DNA from: Rhizophagus clarus
Taxonomy: Eukaryota > Glomeromycota > Glomeromycetes > Glomerales > Glomeraceae
Assembly (NCBI GenBank): GCA_015698045.1
Contig: BLAL01000058.1
Location: 250,501-314,500 of the forward strand
Length of the DNA stretch: 64,000 bases
Direction of reading: 5' to 3'
How positions within the stretch are numbered: the first letter of the stretch is position 1; each line of letters starts with the position of its first letter. This document shows positions 12,976-24,042 of this stretch, in pieces. The translations under genes and the position numbers were made by a program. The notes beneath the pieces are model-generated. The model did no database searches. It was given only the letters and a program-made list of their open reading frames with translations, and had not been told where the DNA came from.

Positions 12976-13673
12976 CTAGGGGATAGATAAATAACGGGGG
13001 GGCCAACTCAGGGTTACACAGGCTTATCAATAACTACCCGAACTGAAGTCTTATTAAATTGGTTACACAAGCGAAATCCTATATTAAAATTGTACAAAAT
13101 TTTATTTTTTTCGATACATATTTAAAGAAACGTAGCCGATTTCAAAAGTTAAGCTTATTCATGTTAACTCTATATAGGCGAAGTGTTTCTACTTAAATTG
13201 GACCACTGGTTATTTATTTATCAATTTTTATAAGTTTTTGCTCTTTAGTAGTAAAAAGTCAAAATTAATCTTGTTTTTCTTTGGAAATTCCAATATAAAG
13301 TTATAAATATTTTTATTTAAAACATTCAAAAATAGTGTTTTCTTCGTTTATTATGTAATATTTTCAAATGTGTAATAAAATTTTCTATGGCTTTGAGGTA
13401 TTTTAAAAGCTCGATTGTATTTTTTAGAGGATATAGAAACGATATTTTGAAAAAAATCGCATATTTACATAGTTTTGGATTTCGCCGTTATGGCAGAAAA
13501 AATTTTTTATTATAATTAAGATCAATTATTGGCGATCTTTCACTTTAAACATGGGGTAGTGTTATATTTTAATATGATTTCTTATAATTTTACATATGGC
13601 TTCAGTTCGGTCTCATGACCATTAATTTGTGTAACCCTGGGTTGGCCCCCCCCGTTATTTATCTATCCCCTAG
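12976..13673. mobile_element. Non-autonomous DNA transposon (MITE-like) with ~46-bp inverted repeats
   Basis: The left end begins CTAGGGGATAGATAAATAAC and continues through a G run into CCAACTCAGGGTTACACA. The right end is its reverse complement with one indel in the G run and one substitution. The arms stay partly similar for another ~25 bp, including a shared CCGAACTGAAG. The element is flanked by GTGATAC on both sides (12969-12975 and 13674-13680), a 7-bp target-site duplication. No transposase frame lies inside its 698 bp. The high arm identity suggests fairly recent movement. The superfamily is not determined. Confidence 0.88.
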
Positions 13674-14179
13674 GTGATACTGCTGCTGGAATCAGATTTC
13701 AAATAATGTGTGCATCGATCATGATGATCACGTGGTTTTAATTTGATTAGTGATACAAGTTTTATTTAGTCAGTTTATTTACGCAGGTTTATGCGCATAA
13801 TGAATTTTAATTGAAAATTAACAAACTCAGTTTATGTAAGAAAAAATTTCTATTAATGAATCAATGCATATCTTTATATACATAATTCTATACATAATTT
13901 TCATAAATTTACCAGTTTGGTTTATGCATTTGGCACAATTGTTTTACGATTGAAAGCCTACCTGTATAAGTCATTATGGGAGTTCCACAATATTTTAAAA
14001 ATAATCAAATCCCAATATAAGAAAGAAAATTAAACCAGAATAATTTCTTTTTTTTTTGAAAAATTTATTTTTTCAATTCTTTGCAAAAATAATTTATAAT
14101 AACAGACCATGATCCGCATAATGATTTCTGGGAACATCATAACTGGAGCCACAATTATTATTATAGCTACGTGACTTGG

Positions 14180-14500
14180 TAGCAAAACAGAGGAGAATAG
14201 GATTGAAAAAATCGAGAATTGGATTGAGAAAATCAATTATAGGATTGTCAAAATTGAGATCAAGGATGGAATCATTAACAAAAATGAAATTGAAAACATA
14301 GGAAAAAATTAAAGATGAAAATAAGGACAAAACTGAGAATAAAAATAATGGAATCATCAAGAATATGATTAGCAAAATTGGGACTTAGGCTGATGATAAA
14401 CTTGGAAATTTTATTTACGGAAAACTAAGGAAAATGATAAAAAAATCAAAAACAAAACTGAGAATTCCAAAATTAGAATTATCATGATCAAGAATAGGGA
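14180..14500. repeat. Purine-rich degenerate short tandem repeat
   Basis: Repeating 'aaaattgaga/aggattgagaaaat' words fill this stretch. They create overlapping minus-strand frames rich in Phe, Ile and Leu that look like shadows of the repeat. Confidence 0.5.
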
Positions 14501-14556
14501 TAGCAACGGTTGGTCACAGTCAGTTATCGGTTAATCATAACTGATCAAGAGCCTTT

Positions 14557-14645
14557 AACCAACTGACCATTTTGGCTGACTATTTTTCTGATCGTTTAAC
14601 TGACCATTTGACTGACTATTTAATTGACCATTTAACTGACCACTT
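14557..14645. repeat. Tandem repeat of a ~13-bp CTGACCATTTAA unit
   Basis: At least six copies of 'aactgaccattt' and variants (ctgactattt, ttgaccattt) run head to tail. The plus-strand frame through it encodes a repeating LTDHL-type peptide, a by-product of the repeat. Confidence 0.8.
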
Positions 14646-14960
14646 TTATCTTTTTAACAAATTTAATCAAGACAAAGTGTTAAAAAGTATCTTTGTTAGC
14701 AAATTTAATCAAAAAAATTGTTATTTACCTTTTTTATTGATTAAATTTGTTAAAACATTGGTCAAAATTAAACTTTCGGCCTTTAAAAACTTTTGGCAAA
14801 ATTTTTGCCAATTGGTTATGTGAATCATCACATTTTTTGACCAATGGCAAAAATCAGAAAAATCAACAATTAAATCATTTGTTGATCAATCATAATATTA
14901 AAACATGATATGTAATATAATCTTAATTTAGACTTTTATAGTTTCTTCCAGGTGTTACGA

Positions 14961-15790
14961 AAATATGTATTGTACGGTTGGCTAAATCTATATTGTATGG
15001 TTGGATTTTTTTATATGTATTGCATACATACATTTTTTAGTTACCATACATGTATAGAAAAAATTACCATACATGTACGGAAAAATTACCATGCATTTAT
15101 AGAAAAATTACCATCATGTATGGAAAAGTTATTATATATGAAAAAATTATCTCATCATTTCGCATGTAATAATTTATCTTAGAAAAAAAAACAAAAAAAA
15201 AAACTCAGAGAAAAAAGAATATTTTTTATGTTTAAGCTTTAAAATATCATATATTTTTATTACTTTGTTTATTTGTTTATTAAGTGTAAAAAGAAGTCTC
15301 TTACTATAAATAAAATAAATACATAAAAAAAAATTTCCCAAGTATACTATCATAAATAAGCTAACAGTTTAATATTTAAATAGTTCTATAACTGTTTGAT
15401 GGTTTTATTTAATCTTCAAAGACTTGCTTCATTAAATAATAAGCCAAACCTATGTTGTAAAGTGAAAAACAACCACGTGATGCATAATAATCCCAACTGT
15501 AGTTCTATACATACAAAAATATTCAGAAAATGTCCATTTTTTCACAAATATTTTAAATTAATATTGTAAAGTTTACAAAAAATGCGTATATTATTAAAAA
15601 ACATTTTAGGGAAAGAAAAGAGGGAGGAAGATATAACGGGTAAACAAATAAATTATCACTCATGTAAGTCACGTGGTGATGATAAACCGTACACGTATGG
15701 TTACTAAAAATGTTTGTATGGCATACAACCGTACATGTGAAAAAAATCAACCATACAATACATATTTAGCCAACCATACAATACATGTTT
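14961..15790. mobile_element. Inverted-repeat element with ~90-bp arms
   Basis: The left arm (AAATATGTATTGTACGGTTG, then GCTAAAT, then a second TGTATGGTTG) is the diverged reverse complement of the right arm ending at about 15790. Similarity continues to a shared TTAG-TTACCATAC at about 90 bp. Inside the left half a ~23-bp unit (AAAAATTACCATACATGTA) is repeated four times. The centre carries the degenerate repeat also seen at 12.3-12.9 kb. No clear target-site duplication and no transposase frame are visible. Confidence 0.7.
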
Positions 15791-16095
15791 ACTATATACC
15801 CGTTTCTTCCAAAACTAAATTTTTTACTGATTTTTTTTAAAAAAAAAAAAAAAATTTTGTTTTATATAGGTTCCAAATATGAACCAATTTTTGAAATTCA
15901 GAAGTATGATAGCTTCCAAATTTTTTTTTTTAAAAAAATAATTTATTATAAATTTCAGATAAGAACCAACTTCAGAATTCGGAAGTATATTGTTTCTGAA
16001 ACATTTATTTTATTTTTTTTGTTATTCATCAGGTTGTATACTGGAGTATATTAACACTTAATATTAATATACACATTGTTGAAGTGGCCTATCAA

Positions 16096-16296
16096 TCACC
16101 ATGTTCTCTCTAAAGTAGCAGTTTTAACAATTTTATCATAATCAAAGCGTTGATGGACTCTTTCCACACAAGCACAAAAAGGTGCATGAAAAAGCATTAT
16201 ACCATGATGCTTAAGCATATGGATGGCTTGAACAATGTTACCACCATAAAAGATAGCTCAATATGTACCTGAATGGTTTGGTACTTCTGGTGAATA
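16096..16296 (-). pseudogene. Coding relic of unknown family with one internal stop
   Basis: Reading from 16296 on the minus strand gives a protein-like frame (YSPEVPNHSGTY), a TGA, then 51 more codons (for example AIFYGGNIVQAIHMLKHHG and FHAPFCACVERVHQRF) to TGA at 16096. The composition is clearly unlike the flanking DNA. No ATG or splice partner is apparent. I cannot name the family; it may be a transposon-derived exon. Confidence 0.4.
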
Positions 16297-16339
16297 AAAT
16301 AAAAAAAATTGATTTGGCAATTCAATCATATTACTTATT

Positions 16340-16598
16340 AGGCCTGTTCAATTCTGATTGATCAGATTTGATATTTATTGGGTGATGAAATTGTGCAACT
16401 TGATCAGTGACCCGATTTTACTGACCTACAAAAAGTTGATCACAATTTAAAAATAAGCAAAAAACACGTGTTAATTGGTTATTGTTGGAAATTTTGTGAT
16501 CAGTGATTAGCCAACTCAATTCTGATTTTGATCACATGTTTGGATTGGTTAATGAATTTTGTGATCACAAATCTGAACAATCAGAATTGAACTGGCCT
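16340..16598. mobile_element. 259-bp MITE with 31-bp inverted repeats
   Basis: The left arm AGGCCTGTTCAATTCTGATT continues to position 16370. The right arm (16568-16598) is its reverse complement with two mismatches. Both outer flanks read ATT, which could be a 3-bp target duplication. The interior is rich in TGATCA words and has no coding frame. Confidence 0.8.
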
Positions 16599-16844
16599 AT
16601 TGAACCAATTTGCGATTGATAATCTCAATTTTAAACCAAATTTTTTTTTCTTTTTCAGCCTAATAAGTATAGAAGAGGCCTTTATAGCCATAGTTAGAAA
16701 GTTGGTTTAAATGATATTTATATGTATATATTTTACTGAACCAGAATAGTAAGGAAAAAATGGAAAATAAAAATGTATATTCAAATAATTTATTTAAATA
16801 AAAATGTGTAAATACATAACAGATATATATTCAAATGTATAAAA

Positions 16845-19116
16845 TTAATTATCTTCTTCATTTTCTATTTCATTCATTTCAAAAGTAGTTAAATAACATT
16901 GCCGATTTGTTGCATTTCTTGCAGTAGCTTTTATTTCCATTTCACCAAATGACAACCCAAATTTAAGATGTTTGTTAAGGCCAAGATGTACATCTAATGA
17001 CAATAAAAAATTAATATTAGTGCAAGGTCCAAAAATACAATAAAAGTAAATTAATATTCTCATTAATTACCTAATAGATTAATTTTAAGTTTCCCCAAAT
17101 ATTTCATTCCAGGTTCATCACAATATTTAGCATCACATTCTCGCGTGTAATATACATGAAATATTGCCATTGTTTGAAAGGGATTACTAGGGCCAAGTTC
17201 TTTATCCGCAAAAATAAACTCATCAATATTTACAGAATTTCCTCTTTTTGCTTTACCAATAGGAAAAAATCTACTTATTTCTCCTTTAGGAGATTTTCTC
17301 TCTGGTGGATCACTTTTTTTCCAAGTATCAATAATTTTAATACCGTAAGTAAATTTTAATACGCGAGTTGTTAATTTAAGTCCTTCTTCACCATACGAAT
17401 TATTATTAATCTTATCGTACAACAATAATCCATATAATGTAGCCCCACGAGCTACTATAGCAACATGATGTTTGGGAACAGAAATATTTTTTACTAAATC
17501 ATTGAATTTTTCTTTAATTCTTTTTTGTAAATAAATTGATTGACAGAATTCTCCAACTAAGAACATTATTGAACATTTTTTACTGGAATTTTCAAGTTGT
17601 AATTCTATTAATTTCAGGATTCTTTCAATAATTGGATCGAACATTGATTTAATTTCATTATAATTAAATTGAATTAACCATTCATTTTCGTCCATCATCG
17701 TTTCGGCATCTCCAGTAACATATTTTTGCAAATCATGTGCTGTATCTATAATATCTAATGCGTAAGTAAAATTTTTATCATCGCCTGTGAAAAGAAATTT
17801 AGCTTGCCGACCAAATTTTTTTATTATATATTGCAATTGTCGTGGATTCTTTTCCTTCAAATTATCGATTGCCGAGTGACCCAATATTTTTTTTAGATGT
17901 TCCAGATATGCTTGGTCAACAAATGAGCCTCCGCAATAATCACTTGACCGTTCAGTAAGTTTACCAACATCATTACCAACAATTTTACGAATTATTAAAT
18001 CTACTATACCGTCTCCACAGTCAACAATCATTAAAGTTGCTAAGTAATTTAGTTAATAATTATAAAATTGATTAATATCACTGCTTAAAGTAAGTAAAAT
18101 GCATTTGAACTATTAAAAAACTTACTTTCTTCAATTCCTGTATCATCTTCTAAATAATGTTTCATACAATAAATTGCAGCAGCTTCAGCTATAAAATAGG
18201 AAAATAAATGCAAACAAATGTAGATATCTCATATTTGAACAATTTTAGTCAAAAACAATTAACGTACATTTGGTAGCGAATTGTAACAAGTTTGAATCTT
18301 TTTCACTAATTAATTTAGCATTATATATACATTCTCTCATTGTCGCCTTTTCATTTTCGGAATATTCTTCAGGGACCGCAAATACGAAAAGAACTTCTTT
18401 AAGAAAATTCAAATTACAGGAGGCTTCAATTTTTGTCTTAATAACCTTTTTTTTTAAAAAAAAAACAAAGATAACTTTAACAAATTTTTATAAATATAAT
18501 TTCTGTTAGATAAACTAAATTAGCTTATATTACCTTTCCAAATTCTGTAAGATAATCTGTAATAGCTTTTTTGTAATCAATGGGAAGTTTAGGCTTTAAA
18601 TTTTCTTCTAAATTACCTAAACATAATTTAAACAATTCAACAACTTTGGTCTCTCTGCTTTCATCCCTTCTACTTCGTCGTCTAAATAAAGCTGGAGCTC
18701 CCCATTTTAATACTTTATTAAAATCTTGATCGTATTGAAGAACAGTATTTGTTTTAAGCTGACCACAATGCTCAGGCCATTGATCATTTGTAACCATACA
18801 ATCTCTAGAAAATATGTTGCTATAAGAAAATCTCTACAATAATTTGGTAATTCTTAATCTCATTAAATTGATACAATTTATAGTCAAATTAAAATTGAAA
18901 AAAGGATATATTACCGAGAAAGTGGTTCCAAAATCTTTAACATAAAATTACAAATTATAAGTTATTTGCAACATAAAATTACAAATTACAAATATTTGCA
19001 AAAAAAACTATTTCCTAAAGAATTTGTAACGATCTTGAATATAAAAAATTATAATAATCACCTATACCAACCACTACTCTAACACACTGCATAGTTGCAG
19101 TTAGGCTCTCGGGCAT
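16845..19116 (-). CDS. Hsp70-like protein of the HSPA12 type (577 aa, seven exons)
   Basis: Exons on the minus strand are 19116-19062, 18934-18915, 18833-18534, 18445-18268, 18188-18126, 18039-17071 and 16993-16845. All introns are GT..AG and every junction keeps frame (1734 nt including the stop). The N-terminus has the phosphate-1 loop VVVGIDFGTTFS at residues 14-25. Then follow a TNDQWPEHCGQLKTNTVLQY region, VLFVFAVPEE, SEAAAIYCM, and the phosphate-2 motif DCGDGIVDL at 212-220. The adenosine motif FLVGEFCQS is near 366-374, and the tail is acidic. The family is actin-fold ATPases of the Hsp70 superfamily, without the classical substrate-binding domain. Odd points: exon 2 is only 20 nt; the Gly normally after GTTxS is Arg26; the second Gly of DxGGG is Asp215; the second Gly of VGGF is Glu369. 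ATP binding may therefore be weak. Confidence 0.93.
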
Positions 19117-19376
19117 TTTGAATTATTTTTTTCTGTAAAAATTATAAAAAAAATTAACTGATAAATTTATCATAAAAAGAGTCATTATCTGTTAATTTAC
19201 TGATTTTTATATCTTTCGTGACAAACTTTAATCCTGTTACATTCAATTTAGGCCAAAAATGATACAAAGAATTGGGCTTATTGTTACGTACTGTACAGTA
19301 TAACAGTATAAGGTGTCATTTTAGGATAAAAATGAGTTAATTGTTTCCACATTAGTAATTTCGAAGCAAGATCCAT

Positions 19377-19742
19377 CACGTGATATGTAGTCTAAACTCG
19401 GGCTGAAATTAAACCGACATGATTGAATGAGATGTAACCTCGTTAAAAAAGATTTTCAAAGCCAAATACAGGTTAACTCACTCTAAAAAATGCATTAATG
19501 GAATCAACTTTCAGAATAAGATTTTTAATGGTTCTTATTGTACTCCAATTTCATTTTAAATATGGAATCATTATATTAAAATTTTTTAAATTTTTTACTT
19601 GTATTAACACTAAGGATAGTACTGGAACTATCGAATTGTCAATTTTATAATTCTGATTGGTTAAGAATTCGATAATTAAAAAAGAGGTTATCTAGTTATC
19701 TAGGGGTGGTATCGGGTTTTTTTTTTGGATAACTATCACGTG
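19377..19742. promoter_or_regulatory. Two CACGTG palindromes upstream of the Hsp70-like gene
   Basis: CCATCACGTGATA at 19373-19385 and ACTATCACGTGACTT around 19737 sit about 260 and 620 bp upstream of the gene's ATG. CACGTG is the classical bHLH/Cbf1-type binding core. The same motif recurs across the window's non-coding DNA. Function here is inferred from sequence only. Confidence 0.35.
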
Positions 19743-20159
19743 ACTTTAAAATAAAGTTTGATTGGATAAATTTATTACTGCAATTTACAAATTTTTTTAG
19801 GATTTTAAAAAATTTATCTATAACCTGCTACTTTAAAATTTTTTTTTTTTTTACTAATTATCATTAATAAATAAAATTGAATTTAAAAGTATCAAAAACA
19901 ACAATGATTTAATCAAGATGGAAAAAACCAAGGCACCAGGAAAGAAGCATTTATTAAAACAGAGTTTCTGTTCTTTTAATTTCCAATATCCTGGTTTGCC
20001 ATCACCATGATAGTGCAGAATACTGTGAAAACTGCTCCCAGTTTTAGTTTAACGTCATTTAATAGGTAAAGTTTGGTAAAACCAGAAAATATAACTGACA
20101 GTCGGGAAAGTTAATAAAGAAAAGGTGAAAAGTATAACGGAAAGAATTCAACCTACATT

Positions 20160-20470
20160 TCTCTGTGTATTTTCTCTCTCATTTTTTTAGTTGAGACCTA
20201 AAGAAAAAAAATATTAAAGACAAAAAAAAGGGAGACTAATAAAGAATATGACAGAAAAAAATACAAATATTTCACAGAGAACAGCTAAAACCTAAAAAAG
20301 AAAAAAAGACAAAAGTTAATCACAAAATGACAAAAAAAAAAAAAGAAAAATAATGCTAATCCATTTCCAACAAAGAAAATTGGTAAAACTTAAAGAAAAG
20401 AGAAAGCTGAAAAGAATCGCCAACCTATAAAAAAGATGAAATCTAAAAAGAGAACAATATTTAGTAACAT
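20160..20470. repeat. A/G-rich low-complexity tract
   Basis: Dominated by 'aaaaagaaaa' and 'gacaaaaaaa' words. No coding frame is visible on either strand. Confidence 0.5.
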
Positions 20471-20954
20471 TGATCACGTTCGCATTTTACGAAAAAGAAG
20501 GAATTGTTGGGATTACGGGTCTGGAAATATTAGGTGACTAGTAGGGCAATTCTGGGGGTTCTAGGACAAAATTACCATATAGCTATAAAAGGAGTAAGCC
20601 CCTCCCAGCTTAATTCCCGATATAGAAATTTAAGTAATCTATTTTAGGAACCAAACCCATATTTGCCCAGCAAGAAACATATCGAAAACTAATATAGAAT
20701 TCAGACTTAAAATCAAGCTGGACTCAAATCCTGTTAACATACCCATCTTGCCTAAATTTCTTGTTTACAAGCAAAAGAAGAAAACCATCATTGTTAACGA
20801 GCTGGCCTGATTTTAAATCCAAATAAGATAACAAAAAAGTATGCCATTCAGCTTGCCACCAAAAAGTCAGAGGAGCATCAAGGACCAAAGTGTCCGAGCA
20901 TGCGCATCTGACGGTCCTTCAAGCTAATTAAGCATACCAGATTTAATGTTATCC

Positions 20955-21330
20955 TAGAATGAATTCTAAAACTGATTAATACCCATAAACAAAACGAGAT
21001 AAGTCTAACCTCAAAGAGGTTAGATTTATCGAGTACGTATAGCAAATTCTTGATAAAAAAAAGAATTGAGCATATTCTAGTATATCAAAATTTTATTAAT
21101 ATGTTAGAAATAATTCTAAAACTGATTTATTTACATAAACATAAGGACAAAAAGTCTAACCTCTAAGTCTAACCCAGAAGTCTAACCCACTTCTGGGAGA
21201 AAATTTCCGTATAACAAAATCATGATAAAAAAAGTATTGAGCATAAACTAGTATAACAATAAATTAATGATAGGTTAGAAACCATTCTAAAGCCGATCCA
21301 TTTACACAAACATAAGGACAAAAAGTCTAA
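20955..21330. repeat. Tandem repeat, ~2.3 copies of a ~160-170-bp unit
   Basis: The marker 'attctaaaactgat..aca..aagtctaacc' recurs at about 20965, 21113 and 21286. The intervening 'tgataaaaaaaagtattgagcat..ctagtat' also recurs. The last copy runs into the hairpin minisatellite that follows. Confidence 0.75.
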
Positions 21331-21331
21331 A

Positions 21332-21858
21332 GAAAAGGCGATTTTTTTAATCAAATGCCTAAAGAAAAGGTGAGTTTTTTTAATTAAATGCCTAAAAAAA
21401 GCATTTTTTTTAATCAAACGCCTAAAGAAAAGGCATTGTTATTTATAATTAAACGCTTGAGAAAAAAGCGTATTTTTTTTAATTAACCGCTTAAAAAAAA
21501 GCGTATTTTTTTTAATTAACCGCTTAAAAAAAAGCGTATTTTTTTTAATCAAGCACTTAAAAAAAGCATTTTTTTTCAATCAAGCGCTTAAAAAAAAGCG
21601 TTTTTTTTTCAATCACACGCTTAAAAAAAACATTTTCTTTTTAATCAAACACTTAAAAGAAACGTTTTCTTTTTAATCAAACGCTTAAAAAAAACGTTTT
21701 TTTTCAATTAAACGCTTGAGAAAAAAGCGTTGTTTTTTTAATTAAATGATTAAAAAAGCGTATTTTTTTTAATTAAGCGCTCGGAAAAAGCGCTTTTTCT
21801 GATTAAACACTTAAAAAAGCGTTTCTTTAATTAACGCCCAAAAAAAGGCATTTTTTTG
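21332..21858. repeat. Minisatellite of ~16 hairpin-forming ~33-bp units
   Basis: Each unit has the form GCGTTTTTTTTAATTAA-CGCTTAAAAAAAA, so the GCG/CGC and the T and A runs pair into a short hairpin, and the whole array is a chain of palindromes. Variants (gcctaaagaaaaggc, gcacttaaaaaaagc) often change both sides of the stem together. One further unit lies at about 22035-22075 after a ~170-bp unrelated stretch with CCATTTTCAAATGG-like words. The small minus-strand frame at 21220-21417 is a by-product. Confidence 0.85.
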
Positions 21859-22118
21859 TAGTTATTACCATTTTCAAATGGTGTACGCTATTTATTCGTG
21901 ATTGAATATTCGAATACCAATATTCGTCTGATTTTCATCCATGTTTTATTCAGTTTTCATCCAGTTTTTGTCCGGTTTTCAGTTTTCTTTTTTTTTATTC
22001 AGATATATTTGCATACATCATTTTGAAAATGGTGATAAACGCCTAAAAAAAAGGCGTTTATAATTAATCAAACGCTTTAGCTTACTTTGCAATAAATATT
22101 TAAAATATATTTGTACTT

Positions 22119-22155
22119 GGGGGGACGAAGTCCTCCCGCAAACTGCATATTCTAG
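22119..22155 (+). mobile_element. Helitron-like 3' terminus (hairpin plus CTAG)
   Basis: The stem GGGGGGAC pairs with GTCCTCCC around a GAA loop at 22119-22137. After 14 nt the sequence CTAG ends at 22155 and is followed by T. Helitrons end in a hairpin some 10-15 nt before CTRR and insert between A and T, so all three hallmarks fit. The position is also meaningful: on the other side the LINE ORF1 reading frame starts abruptly at 22156. The body to the left, including the hairpin minisatellite, would belong to the Helitron. No Rep/helicase is present in the window. Confidence 0.45.
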
Positions 22156-24042
22156 TTTCTATAATATAGTCAAGTTTATTGTTGATAGTTTGTTGTGTCG
22201 TTTGATAGTCGTCGACTTGTTTTGTTATTTTAGAAAAATCTTATTTAAGATTATCAATTGATTTGTTTTGTGTGTTGTGTTGTGTGTTGATTGTTTTAAT
22301 TTGTTGTTCGAGCATTTCGTATTTGGTTGTAAGAGCGTTGAGAGCATTTTCTAGTTTAGAGATTTTTTCTTTAGCTTCAATAAGTTGTTTTTCGTGTATG
22401 GCATTTAATTGTGGTTGTATAGACGGTTGTTGTTTTGGTGTCCTAGCGTTGGCGTTAAGGTCTAGATGATAGTTACTATTTGTAGGAACGATGGGTCTTT
22501 TGCCATTTTGGTTAATTGGAATTGAAGTTGGTGGAATAGGTTTAGTTTTTTGTTCAGGACTAATAATGTGTCTATATTTGTTAGTGATATCCTGGTTGTT
22601 TTCTAATTTAGTACGGTCTTTTTTGAGGTATTTGGGCATGTAGATTTTTCGTGAGCCGTTGACGTCAAGTCGGTGTTCACTGTTACAGTTCTCGTAAATG
22701 TGTTGAGGATCTCCACAAATTATGCAGGAGTCTCCTTTGTAATCCTGGGATACTACAAATATGGTGTGATTTTGAAGTCTAATTTTTTGAATTTTGTTTG
22801 GATCTTTCGTATAGTTTTCTTTATTAGTATAAACAAAGGCGGTTTTACTAATAGAGTTTCTTGAGGTGGCATTGAATGTACATGTTCGACCTTTAATTGC
22901 TTTGAGAATGGGTATCATATTTCTAATGTCGGTATTGAGAGGAAGCCCTCTAACTAAATATCGATAAGATGTTCTTTGTACAGATATTTTGTGAGCGATA
23001 TCGGGGTGGAGTATTCGAATGAGGGAATTTCTGATTGCGAGTGTCCAGTGTTCATTTTCGTATAGGTATTTCATTGCTGATTCTTTCTCGAATCTTACTA
23101 GTAGTTGTTTAAGTGGTGGTCGTGTAGAGCGTTTGCGATTGGCTTGGTGTGGAGATGTTTACTGATCAGTTTTTGTTTTGGGGTGATGTCTTTATGATGA
23201 GTGATAGACACACCAGTAATGTTTGCTAAATGTGCGATTATGAGGTTGAAATTGAGTTTGTGAGGGATATTTACTAATCTGATTGAGCGATTAGAAATAT
23301 CTTCCAATTTTTTTTGGATTAGTGTTTGTACATTTTCGTTGGTGTAATCATATAAAGGCTTTTGGATAACAGGGTGAGGTTCGTTCTTGTATTTATTCTT
23401 AGTTTCTTCTTTAAGGAAACGTAAGATAAATATTTCATATGTGAGATGCTTTGTAGTACAGACCTCAAAAAATTCTTTTTCGTTGACGAAGGCGTTTTTA
23501 ATAAAATTGAGAATTTCAAATGTTTTGTTTTCTTTGAGGAAAGAGTCTCGTGGGATAAATAATTCGTAATGTTTGTATTCAAGGAGGGTTTCCTGTGATA
23601 TTTCCAATTCAAGGAGTTCGATCATTTTGTTAGTAGCTAATTTAGGGGTAGATCTTTGTGTTTGATTTTCAGAAGAGGAAATTTTTGAAGTATTATCCGC
23701 TGATTGGTTCTGTACAGGTTGTTTGTCATTCCTGTCATGTGACAATCTAGCTTGAGAATTTTCGGGTGCAGAGTTTTTAACGATAGTAGTATTGGAGGTA
23801 TCGATAATGTCTTCCATATAGGCAGTAGTATCTGGAAGAGAAGTTGAAGTAATATCTTTATTTTTTTGTATAGTTTTGAGTTTTTTAGTTTTGCTGTTGT
23901 CTATATCGTAAGGTTGGGCTTTGGGGGATTTAACAGCGTAGGTATCTTGAACAGTATCAGCATCAAGTTCACCATTATTTTTATATGTCTTTGTAACATA
24001 AGAACATAGTTGTCTTTTAGAAGAAGAAGAAGCTTGAGACAT
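22156..24042 (-). pseudogene. Non-LTR retrotransposon ORF1 (gag-like, CCHC knuckle), broken
   Basis: ATG at 24042 opens 314 codons: a Ser/Thr/Asn-rich N-terminus, then a folded region resembling the RRM-like part of LINE ORF1 proteins. It stops at 23098. A second frame, overlapping by a +1 shift (PPLKQLLVRFEKESA then MKYLYENEHWTLAI), continues to TAA at 22241. It contains a zinc knuckle CIICGDPQHIYENC (C-x2-C-x4-H-x4-C), a Pro-rich linker and a C-terminal coiled coil (ISKLENALNALTTKYEMLEQ). In-frame coding resumes after that stop (DFSKITKQVDDYQTTQQ) until 22156, where the Helitron-like end begins. ORF2 with endonuclease and reverse transcriptase is absent. ORF1 normally binds element RNA. Confidence 0.8.

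Noticed and set aside
14030-14375. Two overlapping hydrophobic minus-strand frames resembling membrane proteins
   Set aside because: They lie in a purine-rich short tandem repeat whose complement necessarily encodes Phe/Ile/Leu runs.
20505-20700. Possible LTR beginning TGTTGGGATTACG with a TATAAAAGG box
   Set aside because: I could not find a matching CA end, a 5-bp target duplication or a second LTR within the window.
21332-21858. CRISPR-like regular repeat array
   Set aside because: There are no unique spacers; units are contiguous and degenerate, no cas genes are present, and the genome is eukaryotic.
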